This document shows positions 42,551 through 51,735 of a stretch of DNA of 64,000 bases, piece after piece. Below the pieces are notes generated by a model. It made no database searches, had not been told where the DNA came from, and was given only the letters and a program-made list of their open reading frames with translations. Location of the stretch: the NCBI RefSeq assembly GCF_008831075.1, contig NZ_WBJX01000001.1, positions 940,515 through 1,004,514 of the forward strand, written 5' to 3'. The stretch is from Pseudoclavibacter terrae. Lineage in GTDB: Bacteria > Actinomycetota > Actinomycetes > Actinomycetales > Microbacteriaceae. The translations under genes were made by a program, and so were the position numbers. Positions within the stretch are counted from its first letter, which is position 1. Each line of letters opens with the position of its first letter.

Positions 42551-43794
42551 CCGCTCCCACCATCACGCTGGACCAGATCGTCGCGGCACGCGAAATCGTG
42601 CGGCAGGTCATCTCGCAGACGCCCATCGACTCGGCGCGCTTCCTCTCGGAGAAGCTCGGCTCGCCCGTGCTGCTCAAGTGCGAGAACATGCAGCGCACCG
42701 GGTCGTACAAGATTCGCGGCGCGACGTACCGCCTCTCGCAGCTGAGCGAGGAGCAGCGGTCTCGCGGCGTCGTCGCCGCCTCGGCAGGAAACCATGCGCA
42801 GGGCGTCGCGTTCGCTGCGCGAGAGCTCGGCATCAAGGCGACGATCTTCATGCCCGTCGGCGTTCCGCTTCCCAAGCTGCAGGCCACGCGTGGCTACGGC
42901 GCCGACGTGGTCCTGACCGGTGTCAACGTCGCCGACGCTCTGGTCGCGGCGAAGCAGTTCGCGGTCGACACCGGGGCGGAGTTCATCCACCCCTACGACC
43001 ACGCCGACATCATCACGGGGCAGGCCACGCTCGCGCTCGACATCCTCGAGCAGGCACCCGACGTCGACACGATCATCGTGCCCATCGGCGGCGGCGGCCT
43101 CATCTCGGGCGTCAGCGTCGCGGCGTCGCTCCTCGGCGAGCAGCGCGGCCGACCGATCCGCATCATCGGAGTCCAGGCCGCGAACTCCGCGCCCTTCCCG
43201 GTCTCACTCGAGGCGGGCTACCCGGTGAAGATCCAGGCGCGGCCGACGATCGCCGACGGCATCGCCGTCGACGTGCCAGGGGACATCACGTTCGAGGTCG
43301 TGCGCAACCTCGTTGATGAGGTGGTCACGGTCTCCGAGGACGACATCTCGCGGGCGATCCTGCTGCTCGTCGAGCGCGCCAAGCTCGTCGCCGAGCCAGC
43401 AGGGGCGACTGCCGTCGCGGCGATCCTCGCCGGCAAGATCAAGGACGCGGGCACGACCGTTGCGATCCTCTCCGGCGGCAACATCGACCCGCTCATGCTC
43501 GAGAAGGTGCTGAGCCGCGGACTCGCCGCATCCGATCGCTACCTGAAGCTCGTCATCGAGCTGCAGGACGTGCCGGGACAGCTCGCGCTCATCGCGAAGA
43601 CCATCAGCGAGGTCAACGCGAACGTGGTCGAAGTCCTGCACACGCGCCACAACAAGGGCCTGCAGGTGAGCCACGTCGAGCTCGAGGTCTCGGTCGAGAC
43701 GCGCGGCACCGAGCACTCTCATCAGGTGATGGATGCGCTTCGCGCGCTCGGCTACCAGCCCCGCACCAGCCGCGACGCGGCCCCGATGCCGTGA
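42547..43794 (+). CDS. ilvA: Threonine ammonia-lyase
   Basis: PLP enzyme converting threonine to 2-oxobutanoate and ammonia, the entry to isoleucine synthesis; 415 residues. The PLP Lys lies in TGSYKIRGATYRL; also seen are ASAGNHAQGVAFAAREL, GQATLALDI, the phosphate loop PIGGGGLISGVSVA, and EPAGATAVAAIL. Residues about 335-415 form one ACT domain (KLVIELQDVPGQLALIAKTI). This is the short single-ACT type often called catabolic, but it is common as the only IlvA in actinobacteria. It overlaps the upstream transporter gene by ATGA. Confidence 0.94.
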   Translation: MTAPTITLDQIVAAREIVRQVISQTPIDSARFLSEKLGSPVLLKCENMQRTGSYKIRGATYRLSQLSEEQRSRGVVAASAGNHAQGVAFAARELGIKATIFMPVGVPLPKLQATRGYGADVVLTGVNVADALVAAKQFAVDTGAEFIHPYDHADIITGQATLALDILEQAPDVDTIIVPIGGGGLISGVSVAASLLGEQRGRPIRIIGVQAANSAPFPVSLEAGYPVKIQARPTIADGIAVDVPGDITFEVVRNLVDEVVTVSEDDISRAILLLVERAKLVAEPAGATAVAAILAGKIKDAGTTVAILSGGNIDPLMLEKVLSRGLAASDRYLKLVIELQDVPGQLALIAKTISEVNANVVEVLHTRHNKGLQVSHVELEVSVETRGTEHSHQVMDALRALGYQPRTSRDAAPMP

Positions 43795-43818
43795 CCCGAG
43801 CATCCGGCCAGCCCTGAC

Positions 43819-43854
43819 ACAGAAGAGGACCTCCCGCGGGAGGTCCTCTTCTGT
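43819..43854. terminator. Bidirectional terminator between ilvA and greA
   Basis: A perfect 36-bp palindrome (arms 43819-43836 and 43837-43854, centred on CCCGCGGG) between two convergent genes, 24 nt after ilvA and 27 nt after greA. Each end carries an A/T-rich tail (ACAGAAG / CTTCTGT). Confidence 0.85.
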
Positions 43855-43881
43855 TGCACCGCGCGAGCGCTGCGGCGGATG

Positions 43882-44367
43882 CTACGGGTGGAAGGTCTCG
43901 ACCTCGACGATCTCGACGTCGATGGAGTTGCCGTTCGGCGCCTCGTAGCTCGTGGATGCGCCGACCGCGAGGCCCAGGATCGAAGCCCCGAGCGGGCTCT
44001 CACCCGAGTACACACGCAACTGCGTCTGCGAGGCCATCTCGCGGCTGCCGAGGAGGAACTTCTGCTCCTTGCCGCCGATCTTGGCCGTCACGACCGTTCC
44101 GGTCTCGACGATGCCGGACGCTTCTGGCGCCTCGCGGACCTCGGAGTTCCTCAGCATCGTCTCGAGCTGATTGATGCGGGCCTCGATCTTGCCCTGCTCG
44201 TCCTTCGCCGCGTGATAGCCGGCGTTCTCCTTGAGGTCGCCGTCTTCGCGCGCCTCTTCGATGCGCTTGGCGATCTCTTCACGACCGTTCACTGCGAGCT
44301 CGTCGAGCTCCGCCTTGAGGCGGTCATACGTCTCCTGGGTGAGCCAGGTCACCGATGGGTTAGCCAT
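43882..44367 (-). CDS. greA: Transcription elongation factor GreA
   Basis: Stimulates transcript cleavage by backtracked RNA polymerase; 161 residues, normal length. It begins MANPSVTWLTQETYDRLKAE. The coiled-coil finger has the acidic tip GDLKENAGYHAAKDEQG, where the conserved Asp and Glu act in the polymerase secondary channel. The C-terminal FKBP-like domain includes GSREMASQTQLRVYSGESPL and GASILGLAVGA. ATG 44367 follows AAGGAGTTCCAGC. Confidence 0.96.
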   Translation of the reverse strand: MANPSVTWLTQETYDRLKAELDELAVNGREEIAKRIEEAREDGDLKENAGYHAAKDEQGKIEARINQLETMLRNSEVREAPEASGIVETGTVVTAKIGGKEQKFLLGSREMASQTQLRVYSGESPLGASILGLAVGASTSYEAPNGNSIDVEIVEVETFHP

Positions 44368-44401
44368 GCTGGAACTCCTTGTGCAGCCGGATACGACCAA
44401 A

Positions 44402-44421
44402 GCCCTGACGCGAGTCAGGGC
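44402..44421 (-). terminator. Short hairpin after the DUF4307 gene
   Basis: GCCCTGAC (44402-44409) pairs with GTCAGGGC (44414-44421) around GCGA. It lies between the DUF4307 stop and greA on the minus strand. Confidence 0.55.
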
Positions 44422-44434
44422 CTCGAGCGCCATT

Positions 44435-44890
44435 CTACGGCAACCAGCATTCCTTCACCAAAGCTGTCGTGCCCGCCTTCGTCGTCCGGACCTGGGCATT
44501 CAGCACCTGGGACGCCTCATCGGTGGGCGGGACGTCCACGACATCCCAGCCGACGACTGCCTGCTGCTCGTCGCGGATCTCGATAGCGCACGTCACCTCG
44601 GTGCCCGCCGGGGCCGTGATGCGGTAGTCGAAGCTCACGTTCGCGTCGTCCAGGATCGAGAACCGGACGGTGTCGGCACGGATCGCCGACGAGGAGACCG
44701 GGCCGACGGTCGTCGTCGCCCAGAACGCGACGACCGCGATGACGAAGATCCCGACCACCATCCAGATCCACCGCTCCGGCTTCTTCTCGGAACGGGGGGC
44801 GCGCGCGCCATATCGATCGGCGAGATCAGCCCGATCGACGAGGTCAGCTGCGGGGGTGGTCGCGGCGACGGTTTCGCGTTCAGCTGACAC
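44435..44890 (-). CDS. DUF4307 domain membrane protein
   Basis: Protein of 151 residues: an N-terminal cytosolic part (LADRYGARAPRSEKKPERW), one transmembrane helix (IWMVVGIFVIAVVAFWAT), then an extracellular beta-rich domain with VRFSILDDANVSFDYRITAP, a Cys in VTCAIEIRDE and the C-terminal TTALVKECWLP. This is the DUF4307 pattern; the family is actinobacterial and regularly found divergent from mca, as here. The two Cys could form a disulfide. Function is unknown. Confidence 0.85.
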   Translation of the reverse strand: MSAERETVAATTPAADLVDRADLADRYGARAPRSEKKPERWIWMVVGIFVIAVVAFWATTTVGPVSSSAIRADTVRFSILDDANVSFDYRITAPAGTEVTCAIEIRDEQQAVVGWDVVDVPPTDEASQVLNAQVRTTKAGTTALVKECWLP

Positions 44891-44986
44891 TGGGGGTTCC
44901 TCTCGGCGGGAGGGTGTGCACGGCCAGAAACTGGCGGCCGCGCGAGATAGGCTCTGTACCTAGGTTAACGTTCCACGAGGAGACCA

Positions 44987-45883
44987 GTGACACTTCGACT
45001 GATGGCGGTCCACGCCCATCCCGATGACGAGTCCAGCAAGGGCGCGGCGACCTACGCTGCGTACCGCGCGAGGGGTGCTGAGGTCATGGTGGTCAGCTGC
45101 ACCGGTGGCGAGGCTGGCGACATCCTCAACCCGGGGCTCGAGTCCGTCTTCCACGCGCAGCGTGACCTCGCTGGCCTCCGCCGCGTCGAGATGGCCGCAG
45201 CGCAGGAGTTCCTCGGCGTCGAGCACCGGTGGCTCGGGTACGTCGACTCCGGGATGGCGTCGGAAGATGGCTCGCTGCCCGTGAACTCGTTCGCGAGCAT
45301 CCCACTCGACATCTCCGCGCGACCGCTGCTGCGCCTCGTGCGCGAGTTCCGCCCGCACGTGCTCGTCACGTACGACGAGAATGGCGGCTACCCGCACCCG
45401 GACCACATCCGCACGCACGACGTCTCCATGCGCGTCTGGCGCGAGTCCGGACTCGCGTCGCACCCCGAGCTCGGCCCGCCCTGGCGCATCTCGAAGCTCT
45501 ACTACGACCGTACGATGAACGGGAAGCGGGCGGACAGCCTCCTGCAGCACATCAAGGGGCTCGACCCTGAATCCCCGCTCCTCGAGCGCCTCGAGCAGAT
45601 GCTCGCCTGGATGCGCGACAAGCCGAGCAACGTCACGACCCAGATCCAGATCGACCAGTTCTTCGACGCCCGCGACTCGGCCCTGCGTTCGCACGCGAGC
45701 CAGGTGGCGCCCGACAGCGGCTTCTTCGCGATTCCGCGCGACATCGAGGCGGCGGCCTACCCCTACGACGACTTCGAGCTGGTGGACTCACGCGTTGATG
45801 CGCCGACGCCGGAGACCGACCTGTTCAGCGGTGTCGACGAGCGCAACGACGACAAGCAGCGCGCCCAGGGGGCTTCCGAGTGA
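44987..45883 (+). CDS. mca: Mycothiol S-conjugate amidase
   Basis: Zn amidase that cleaves mycothiol-toxin conjugates into a mercapturic acid and GlcN-inositol. The 298 residues begin LRLMAVHAHPDDESSKGAA (Zn ligands His, Asp, Asp), then SCTGGEAGDILNPGL, FLGVEHRWLGYVDSGM, VTYDENGGYPHPDHIRTHD (second Zn His) and YYDRTMN. The absence of MshB-specific features and the C-terminal PRDIEAAAYPYDDFELV favour Mca. It shows that the organism uses mycothiol. GTG 44987 follows AGGAGACCA. Confidence 0.93.
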   Translation: MTLRLMAVHAHPDDESSKGAATYAAYRARGAEVMVVSCTGGEAGDILNPGLESVFHAQRDLAGLRRVEMAAAQEFLGVEHRWLGYVDSGMASEDGSLPVNSFASIPLDISARPLLRLVREFRPHVLVTYDENGGYPHPDHIRTHDVSMRVWRESGLASHPELGPPWRISKLYYDRTMNGKRADSLLQHIKGLDPESPLLERLEQMLAWMRDKPSNVTTQIQIDQFFDARDSALRSHASQVAPDSGFFAIPRDIEAAAYPYDDFELVDSRVDAPTPETDLFSGVDERNDDKQRAQGASE

Positions 45884-46251
45884 TGCTCGTCGCACAGGCC
45901 CAGACCTGGGTGCTTGCACTCGCCGCGACCGCGCCGACGCCGGGGGAGGAACTGCCCTTCAACCCGGATGACGTGACTCCGGGCCCGCTCGGCTTCTTCG
46001 TCTTCATCTTCGTCGCGGTCGCGACCGGACTGCTCGTGATGGACCTGATCCGCCGGACGAGCCGCGTCCAGGCGCGAGCGCGCATCCGCGAGCAGCTGCA
46101 GGCCGAGATCGCTGCGGGAAAGGCGGCTGACACCGCGGCCGGCGAAGGGCCGGAAGGCTCGGGCGCCGCGGTGCCGGCAGATGCCCACCCGGACGGCCAG
46201 GCCGCACCGGAGGCGCAGCCAGCCGCAGACGAGAAGAAGACCGCCGACTAG
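45880..46251 (+). CDS. Small membrane protein coupled to mca
   Basis: Protein of 123 residues beginning at GTG 45880 or ATG 45883, overlapping the mca stop. It has a signal-like N-terminus (MMLVAQAQTWVLALAATAP), a central transmembrane helix (LGFFVFIFVAVATGLLVMDL), a basic cytosolic helix RRTSRVQARARIREQLQAE and an Ala/Pro/Glu-rich tail. Small proteins of this shape follow mca in many actinobacteria; their role is unknown. Confidence 0.72.
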   Translation: MMLVAQAQTWVLALAATAPTPGEELPFNPDDVTPGPLGFFVFIFVAVATGLLVMDLIRRTSRVQARARIREQLQAEIAAGKAADTAAGEGPEGSGAAVPADAHPDGQAAPEAQPAADEKKTAD

Positions 46252-46261
46252 GCCGGTCCGC

Positions 46262-47005
46262 CTATCCGGTGAAGACCGGCGGGTCGATGCACAAGAGCAG
46301 GATGCCCGTCCACTGGCTCAGGAACGCCAGCACGGTGAAGACGTGGAACAGCTCATGGAAGCCGAAGTGGCCTGGCCAGAAGTTCGGACGCTTGAGCGCG
46401 TAGAAGACCGCGCCCACGGTGTAGAAGAGGCCTCCGACGACGATGAGCACCACCGTCGCCACGTTGACCGCCGCGATATCGCCGAGGTACGCGACGGCCG
46501 CCCACCCGAGAGCGATGTACAGGGCCACGTAGAGCCAGCGCGGCGCGCCGATCCAGAACACGCGGAAGCAGATGCCGAGCAGCGCGGCGCCCCAGACGAC
46601 GGTGAACAGCGGCCACCCCTTCTCCGGCGGCAACGCGACCAGCGCAATGGGGGCGTACGTCCCCGAGATGAGCAGGAAGATGTTGGCGTGATCGAAGCGC
46701 TTGAGCGCGACACGGGTCCTCTCGCTCCAGTTGAAGCGGTGGTAGAGCGCTGAGATGCCGAACAGCAGCCACGAGCAGAGGGCGTACAGCGCGCAGGCGA
46801 GCTTCGCGGTGGTGCCCTCAGCGAGCACGATGAGCACGATGCCAGCCACGACCGACACGGGAAGCGTGCCGGCGTGCACCCAGCCGCGCCAGGACGGCTT
46901 CGCCTCCATGACCGGCGCCCCTGACTCCGCCTCGAGCACGGGCAGGTGCACCGCGGGCTCGGGCCCCGGGTCGAGTTCATCGTCTGCGTGATGTTCTGAA
47001 GCCAC
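46262..47005 (-). CDS. Hemolysin III / PAQR family membrane protein
   Basis: Protein of 247 residues with seven predicted helices. The conserved metal-site motifs of HlyIII/PAQR are present: SALYHRFNWSERTR, KRFDHANIFLLISGTYAP and the C-terminal GFHELFHVFTVLA (His-x3-His). Bacterial members affect membrane lipid homeostasis; the haemolysin name is historical. It has an acidic 45-residue N-terminal extension before GWVHAGTLP, a GTG start at 47005, and is convergent with the mca operon (10-nt gap). Confidence 0.88.
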   Translation of the reverse strand: MASEHHADDELDPGPEPAVHLPVLEAESGAPVMEAKPSWRGWVHAGTLPVSVVAGIVLIVLAEGTTAKLACALYALCSWLLFGISALYHRFNWSERTRVALKRFDHANIFLLISGTYAPIALVALPPEKGWPLFTVVWGAALLGICFRVFWIGAPRWLYVALYIALGWAAVAYLGDIAAVNVATVVLIVVGGLFYTVGAVFYALKRPNFWPGHFGFHELFHVFTVLAFLSQWTGILLLCIDPPVFTG

Positions 47006-47069
47006 CCTCGAACTCTACGCGGCCCCGTGCACGTGCATCCGACCCGTGGTCCGGTACGTTGGCTGAACC

Positions 47070-47852
47070 ATGTCGATGATTCCCACCAGCTTGCGGAGCT
47101 TCCTGTACGGGTTGTACACGAGGCGGCTGCGTCGATCTCTGCACGGACGTCCCAAGCCGAAGCACGTCGCGATGATCATCGACGGCAACCGGCGCTGGGC
47201 CAAGCAGCTCGGCCTGCGCGACGCCGCGCAGGGGCACGCGGCGGGCGCGGCCAAGATGATGGAGTTCCTCGCCTGGTGCGACCGGGAGGGAGTGCAGGTC
47301 GTCACGCTCTACCTGCTCTCGAACGACAACCTCAGGAACCGCAGCAGCGAGGAGCTCGACGCCCTCATCGACATCATCGAGAAGCTCGCGATGCAGATCG
47401 CCGACAACGCGCGCTGGCGCGTGCACCACGCAGGGTCGTCGGAGCATCTCCCGGCCGGACTCGGGGCGACGCTCGAGCGCCTGCAGCGTGACACGGCTCA
47501 GCGTCGCGGCATGCACGTGAACCTCGCCGTGGGCTATGGCGGGCGCAGCGAGATCGTCGACGCGATGCGTCGGATCGTTCGCGCGCACGCCGCAGACGGA
47601 GGCGATGTCGCCGCACTCGCGGACATCCTCACCCCCGACCTCATCGCGGAGCACCTCTACACGGGCGGGCAGCCGGACCCCGACCTCGTGATCCGCACCT
47701 CGGGTGAGCAGCGGCTCAGCGACTTCATGCTGTGGCAGTCGGCCCACTCGGAGTTCTACTTCGTCGAGGCGCTCGGACCCGACCTGCGGGAGGTCGACTT
47801 CCTGCGCGCCCTGCGCGATTTCGCATCGCGCCAACGCCGCTACGGGCAGTAG
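47070..47852 (+). CDS. uppS: Isoprenyl transferase (cis-prenyltransferase, UppS-like)
   Basis: Condenses isopentenyl diphosphate with an allylic diphosphate to make the polyprenyl carrier for cell-wall synthesis; 260 residues. Signatures are HVAMIIDGNRRWAKQLGL (catalytic Asp in IIDGNRRW), GHAAGAAKMMEFLAWC, LYLLSNDNLRNRS, VNLAVGYGGRSEIVDA and DLVIRTSGEQRLSDFMLWQS followed by EFYF. Actinobacteria often have two paralogues (short and long chain), and which this is cannot be told. TACGTT lies 9 nt before the ATG. Confidence 0.93.
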   Translation: MSMIPTSLRSFLYGLYTRRLRRSLHGRPKPKHVAMIIDGNRRWAKQLGLRDAAQGHAAGAAKMMEFLAWCDREGVQVVTLYLLSNDNLRNRSSEELDALIDIIEKLAMQIADNARWRVHHAGSSEHLPAGLGATLERLQRDTAQRRGMHVNLAVGYGGRSEIVDAMRRIVRAHAADGGDVAALADILTPDLIAEHLYTGGQPDPDLVIRTSGEQRLSDFMLWQSAHSEFYFVEALGPDLREVDFLRALRDFASRQRRYGQ

Positions 47853-48108
47853 CGGCCGCGCTCCCAGACACGAGCCAAGATTTAACGTTCGCCTGCGCGT
47901 GGCGTGCTCGGCATCGTCGTACGTTAATGCCATCAGGTACGGTGCCTGATCGAAACGGCCACAGGTTCCCGAAGTTCGTTTCACCCTACCGAGTGTCCCT
48001 GTGGTCGACGTAACCCAACGACGAGCGAGAGCTTGGCGAAGGAGCGGAACTGCCGTGACACCCGCACAGCGCAACACCGACCACCTCGAGAACGAGGAAG
48101 GGAGCGCC

Positions 48109-49428
48109 GTGCACGTCGCGGTTCCCGACACCGCGACCTCGACCCGCACCTACGTGCTCGACACGTCGGTGCTCCTCAGCGATCCGAGGGCCCTGTTCCG
48201 TTTCGCGGAGCATGCCGTCGTCATTCCCGTCGTCGTCATCACGGAGCTCGAGAAGAAGCGGCACGACCCGGAGATCGGGTACTTCGCACGCCAGGCGCTC
48301 CGGTTCCTCGATGAGCTGCGCATGAAGCACGAGCGCCTCGACTTCCCGATCGCCATCGGCGAGGCGGGTGGCACGTTGCGTGTCGAGCTCAACCACTCGA
48401 ACATGAGCGTGCTGCCCAGCGGGATGCAGCTCGGAGACAACGACACGCGCATCCTGGCCGTCGCGCAGAACCTGGCAGGTGAGGGGCTGGCGGTCACCGT
48501 CGTCTCCAAGGACCTTCCGATGCGCGTCAAGGCGTCGGCGATCGGCCTCGCCGCCGAGGAGTACCGGGCCGAGCTGGCTCGCGACACCGGCTACACGGGG
48601 GTGGCGGAGATCTCGCTCGGGGCGGACGAGCTCGACACGCTGTACACCGACGAGACGGTCGCCACCGGGGCTGTCGACGAGCTGCCCGTCAACACGAGCC
48701 TCGTGATCCACTCGGATCGAGGCTCCGCGCTCGGACGCGTGTCGGGGAAGGGCGCCGTCCGACTCGTCCGAGGGGATCTGGATGTGTTCGGCGTGCACGG
48801 GCGTTCGGCGGAGCAGCGCCTCGCGATCGACCTGCTCCTCGACCAGTCGATCGGCATCGTGTCGCTCGGAGGTCGCGCGGGTACTGGGAAGAGTGCCCTC
48901 GCCCTGGCCGCGGGACTCGAGTCGGTCCTCGAACGCGGGCTGCATCGCAAGATCATGGTCTTCCGCCCTCTCTTCGCGGTGGGCGGGCAGGAGCTCGGCT
49001 TCCTGCCCGGTGACCAAGGCGAGAAGATGAATCCATGGGGGCAGGCGGTCTACGACGCCCTGTCGGCGATCGTCTCCGAGAACGTCATCGACGAGGTCAT
49101 GGATCGCGGCATGCTCGAGATCCTTCCGCTCACGCACATCCGCGGGCGGTCGCTCCACGACGCCTTCGTGATCGTGGATGAGGCGCAGTCGCTCGAACGG
49201 AACGTGCTGCTCACGATGCTCTCCCGTATCGGCAAGAACTCGCGCGTGGTGCTCACCCACGACGTCGCCCAGCGCGACAACCTGCGTGTCGGCCGGCATG
49301 ACGGCGTCGCCTCGGTGATCGAGACGCTCAAGGGGCACAAGCTCTTCGCCCACATGACGCTGACGAGGTCAGAGCGCAGCGACATCGCCGCGCTGGTCAC
49401 CGAGCTGCTGGGAGACTACGAGGTGTGA
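48109..49428 (+). CDS. PhoH family ATPase with N-terminal PIN domain
   Basis: Protein of 439 residues. The PIN ribonuclease domain ([38 protein letters not shown]) spans about residues 15-150. A linker leads to a PhoH ATPase with Walker [16 protein letters not shown] and Walker [12 protein letters not shown], plus [22 protein letters not shown]-PhoH (PhoH2-type) proteins can unwind and cut RNA. GTG 48109 is chosen because GAGGAAGGGAGCGCC precedes it; GTG 48055 and GTG 48001 are in-frame alternatives. No antitoxin-like gene is next to it. Confidence 0.92.
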   Translation: MHVAVPDTATSTRTYVLDTSVLLSDPRALFRFAEHAVVIPVVVITELEKKRHDPEIGYFARQALRFLDELRMKHERLDFPIAIGEAGGTLRVELNHSNMSVLPSGMQLGDNDTRILAVAQNLAGEGLAVTVVSKDLPMRVKASAIGLAAEEYRAELARDTGYTGVAEISLGADELDTLYTDETVATGAVDELPVNTSLVIHSDRGSALGRVSGKGAVRLVRGDLDVFGVHGRSAEQRLAIDLLLDQSIGIVSLGGRAGTGKSALALAAGLESVLERGLHRKIMVFRPLFAVGGQELGFLPGDQGEKMNPWGQAVYDALSAIVSENVIDEVMDRGMLEILPLTHIRGRSLHDAFVIVDEAQSLERNVLLTMLSRIGKNSRVVLTHDVAQRDNLRVGRHDGVASVIETLKGHKLFAHMTLTRSERSDIAALVTELLGDYEV

Positions 49429-49442
49429 GGCTGAGCATGTCC

Positions 49443-49464
49443 GTGCGTTCTGCCCGGAACGCAC
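49443..49464 (+). terminator. Short hairpin after PhoH gene
   Basis: GTGCGTTC (49443-49450) pairs with GAACGCAC (49457-49464) around TGCCCG, 15 nt after the stop codon. No T tract follows, so it is a weak candidate. Confidence 0.4.
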
Positions 49465-49525
49465 TCCGGGCGGTCACGGCGCTCTCGGGCTGTGGATAAC
49501 TTCTGCGGTGCACGAGTGAGGTGAC

Positions 49526-49531
49526 TAGCGT
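49526..49531 (+). promoter_or_regulatory. -10-like TAGCGT before prepilin peptidase gene
   Basis: TAGCGT ends 6 nt before the ATG with no ribosome binding site. A single TGTGGATAA, the complement of the DnaA-box consensus, lies at 49491-49499. Confidence 0.4.
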
Positions 49532-49537
49532 TCTGGC

Positions 49538-50167
49538 ATGGCAGAGAGAGCGAGGGGGAGCTCTCCTGCTGTGACGCGGCTGGGCTCCGCGCGCGAACAC
49601 GGGGGAGCGCGGGGCCCAGCCTCATCGTCACAGCGGTGGGGTTTCGGAGGGTTGCTGTGCGGAGGCGCCCTGGTCGCCGTGGCGATCGCCGCGGCGGCTG
49701 CCGGGCACCTCGGCGAGCTCCCGGTGATGGTCGCGCTCGCGATCGTCACGCCCCCTCTCGTCGTCACCGACGTCAGGGAGCACCGACTGCCGAACCCGCT
49801 CGTGGCGTTCGCCGCGCTCGGCCTGCTGCTCGCATATTGCCTCGACTGGCTCCTCACCGGGAGCCTCGACCCGGGGGCGATCATCATCGGCATGCTGGTC
49901 GGAGCGGCGCTCCTGCTCTGCTCGGTGCTTGGCGGGCTCGGCATGGGCGACGTGAAGCTCGGGGCCGTCCTCGCGTCCGCGGCGGCTCTCGTGCATCCCT
50001 CCCTCGCAGGTGTCCTGGTCTTCCTCGCCATCCTGTTCGGGGGGCTGCAGAGCATCATCGTGCTCGTGTGGACCCGGGATCGGCGGCGGAGCATCGCGCT
50101 CGGGCCGGCGCTGCTCGCCGGGTACTGGCTCCCCGTGGCGTGGCTGGCCGCGGCCCACTGGGTGTGA
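49538..50167 (+). CDS. Prepilin peptidase (A24 family, TadV/CpaA-like)
   Basis: Membrane aspartic protease of 209 residues that cleaves type IV/Flp prepilin leaders. The two catalytic Asp lie in VVTDVREHRLPNPLVAF and GGLGMGDVKLGAVLAS, the latter being the GxGD motif. Six hydrophobic segments are visible. The N-terminal methylase domain of PilD is absent, as in the short TadV/CpaA type. No pilus genes adjoin it; they are probably elsewhere. The N-terminal 35 residues are polar and Arg/Gly-rich. Confidence 0.88.
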   Translation: MAERARGSSPAVTRLGSAREHGGARGPASSSQRWGFGGLLCGGALVAVAIAAAAAGHLGELPVMVALAIVTPPLVVTDVREHRLPNPLVAFAALGLLLAYCLDWLLTGSLDPGAIIIGMLVGAALLLCSVLGGLGMGDVKLGAVLASAAALVHPSLAGVLVFLAILFGGLQSIIVLVWTRDRRRSIALGPALLAGYWLPVAWLAAAHWV

Positions 50168-50218
50168 GCCACTCGCTTGCGACGCTGCCCGCCCGTTCGA
50201 GGACGACGCCGGGGGATG

Positions 50219-50260
50219 ACAGCAATGACCCGCCGTGTCTCCACGGCGGGTCATTGCTGT
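50219..50260. terminator. Bidirectional terminator between prepilin peptidase gene and fumC
   Basis: Perfect 19-bp arms (50219-50237 and 50242-50260; left arm ACAGCAATGACCCGCCGTG) around TCTC, between convergent genes. Confidence 0.88.
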
Positions 50261-50272
50261 GCAGACGCGCGC

Positions 50273-51676
50273 CTACAGGTTCGGCGAGGTCATGCTGAGC
50301 ACGTCGAGCTTCTCGTCGAGCTGCTCTTCCGTGATGTCGCCGCGCTCGACGTAGCCGAGGTCGATGACGGCCTGGCGCACGGTGACCTTGTTGGCGACCG
50401 AGTACTTCGCGATCTTCGCGGCAGCCTCGTACCCGATGATGCGGTTGAGCGGAGTGACGATGGACGGGGACGACTCGGCGAGGGCGCGAGCACGCTCTTC
50501 GTTGGCGACGAGGCCGTCGACGGTCTTGTCGGCGAGCACGCGCACGCTGTTCGCGAGGAGGCGGATGGACTCGAGCAGCGCGGTTCCCATGACGGGGATC
50601 TGCACGTTCAGCTCGAACGAGCCGGAGGCTCCGCCGAAGACGATGGCTGCGTCGTTGCCGATGACGCGTGAGGCCACCATGAGGACCGCCTCCGGCACGA
50701 CCGGGTTGACCTTGCCCGGCATGATCGAGGAGCCCGGCTGCAGGTCGGGGATCAGGATCTCGCCGAGGCCGGTGTTCGGCCCGGATCCCATCCAGCGGAG
50801 GTCGTTGTTGATCTTGATGAGGCTCACCGCGATGGTCCGCAGCGCGCCCGAGGCTTCGACGAGGCCGTCGCGTGCACCCTGTGCCTCGAAGTGGTCGAGC
50901 GCCTCGGTGAGCGGGAGCTTCGAGTCGTCGGCCAGCTCGGCGATGACCTGCTGCGAGAATCCTGCCGGGGTGTTGATGCCGGTGCCCGTCGCGGTGCCGC
51001 CGAGGGGCACCTCGGCGACGCGTGAGATCGTCGACTGCACGCGCTCGATCCCGAGGCGGATCTGCCTGGCGTACCCGGCGAACTCCTGGCCGAGCGTGAC
51101 CGGGGTCGCATCCATGAGGTGCGTGCGGCCGGCCTTCACGGTGGTCGCCCACTGCTGGGCTTTGCGCTCAAGAGCCTCAGCGAGGTGCTCGAGACCGGGG
51201 ACGAGGTTGTTGAGCAGCGCGTCCGTGACGGCGACGTGCACCGATGTCGGGAACACGTCGTTCGACGACTGCGACGCGTTGACGTGATCGTTCGGGTGAA
51301 CGGTCTCGCCGAGGCCTCGTGTCGCGAGTGTCGCGAGGACCTCGTTGATGTTCATGTTCGACGAGGTGCCGGAGCCGGTCTGGTAGACGTCGATCGGGAA
51401 CTGGTCGAGGTGCTCTCCGTCGATGATCTGCTGCGCGGCAGCCACGATGGCGTCGGCCACGGGCTGCTCGATGATGCCGAGCTTGGCGTTCACGATCGCG
51501 GCGGCGCGCTTGATGCGCGCAAGGGCGATGATCTGGCCCGCTTCGAGGCCCGCACCGGAGATGGGGAAGTTCTCGACGGCGCGCTGGGTCTGCGCAGCGT
51601 AGAGGGCGTTCTTCGGAACGCGGACCTCGCCCATCGTGTCGTGCTCGATGCGGTACTCGTCTTGATTTTCCACCAC
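50273..51676 (-). CDS. fumC: Fumarate hydratase, class II
   Basis: Iron-independent fumarase of the TCA cycle; 467 residues. It begins [20 protein letters not shown] and contains [37 protein letters not shown] (B site), [19 protein letters not shown] (catalytic His) and the superfamily signature [12 protein letters not shown]. The full length matches FumC. GTG 51676 follows GGAAAGGTCACACAAC. The DUF4245 gene lies upstream on the same strand with a 59-nt gap. Confidence 0.96.
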   Translation of the reverse strand: MVENQDEYRIEHDTMGEVRVPKNALYAAQTQRAVENFPISGAGLEAGQIIALARIKRAAAIVNAKLGIIEQPVADAIVAAAQQIIDGEHLDQFPIDVYQTGSGTSSNMNINEVLATLATRGLGETVHPNDHVNASQSSNDVFPTSVHVAVTDALLNNLVPGLEHLAEALERKAQQWATTVKAGRTHLMDATPVTLGQEFAGYARQIRLGIERVQSTISRVAEVPLGGTATGTGINTPAGFSQQVIAELADDSKLPLTEALDHFEAQGARDGLVEASGALRTIAVSLIKINNDLRWMGSGPNTGLGEILIPDLQPGSSIMPGKVNPVVPEAVLMVASRVIGNDAAIVFGGASGSFELNVQIPVMGTALLESIRLLANSVRVLADKTVDGLVANEERARALAESSPSIVTPLNRIIGYEAAAKIAKYSVANKVTVRQAVIDLGYVERGDITEEQLDEKLDVLSMTSPNL

Positions 51677-51735
51677 GTTGTGTGACCTTTCCAGGTAGCC
51701 GATCTCTGTAGAAGCCAGCCTACCGAGTGCTGGCC

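Noticed and set aside
47853-48108. TTAACGT / ACGTTAA inverted motif upstream of the PhoH gene, also resembling a TTAACGTT before mca
   Set aside because: The arms are short and about 40 nt apart, and two loose matches do not establish a regulatory site.
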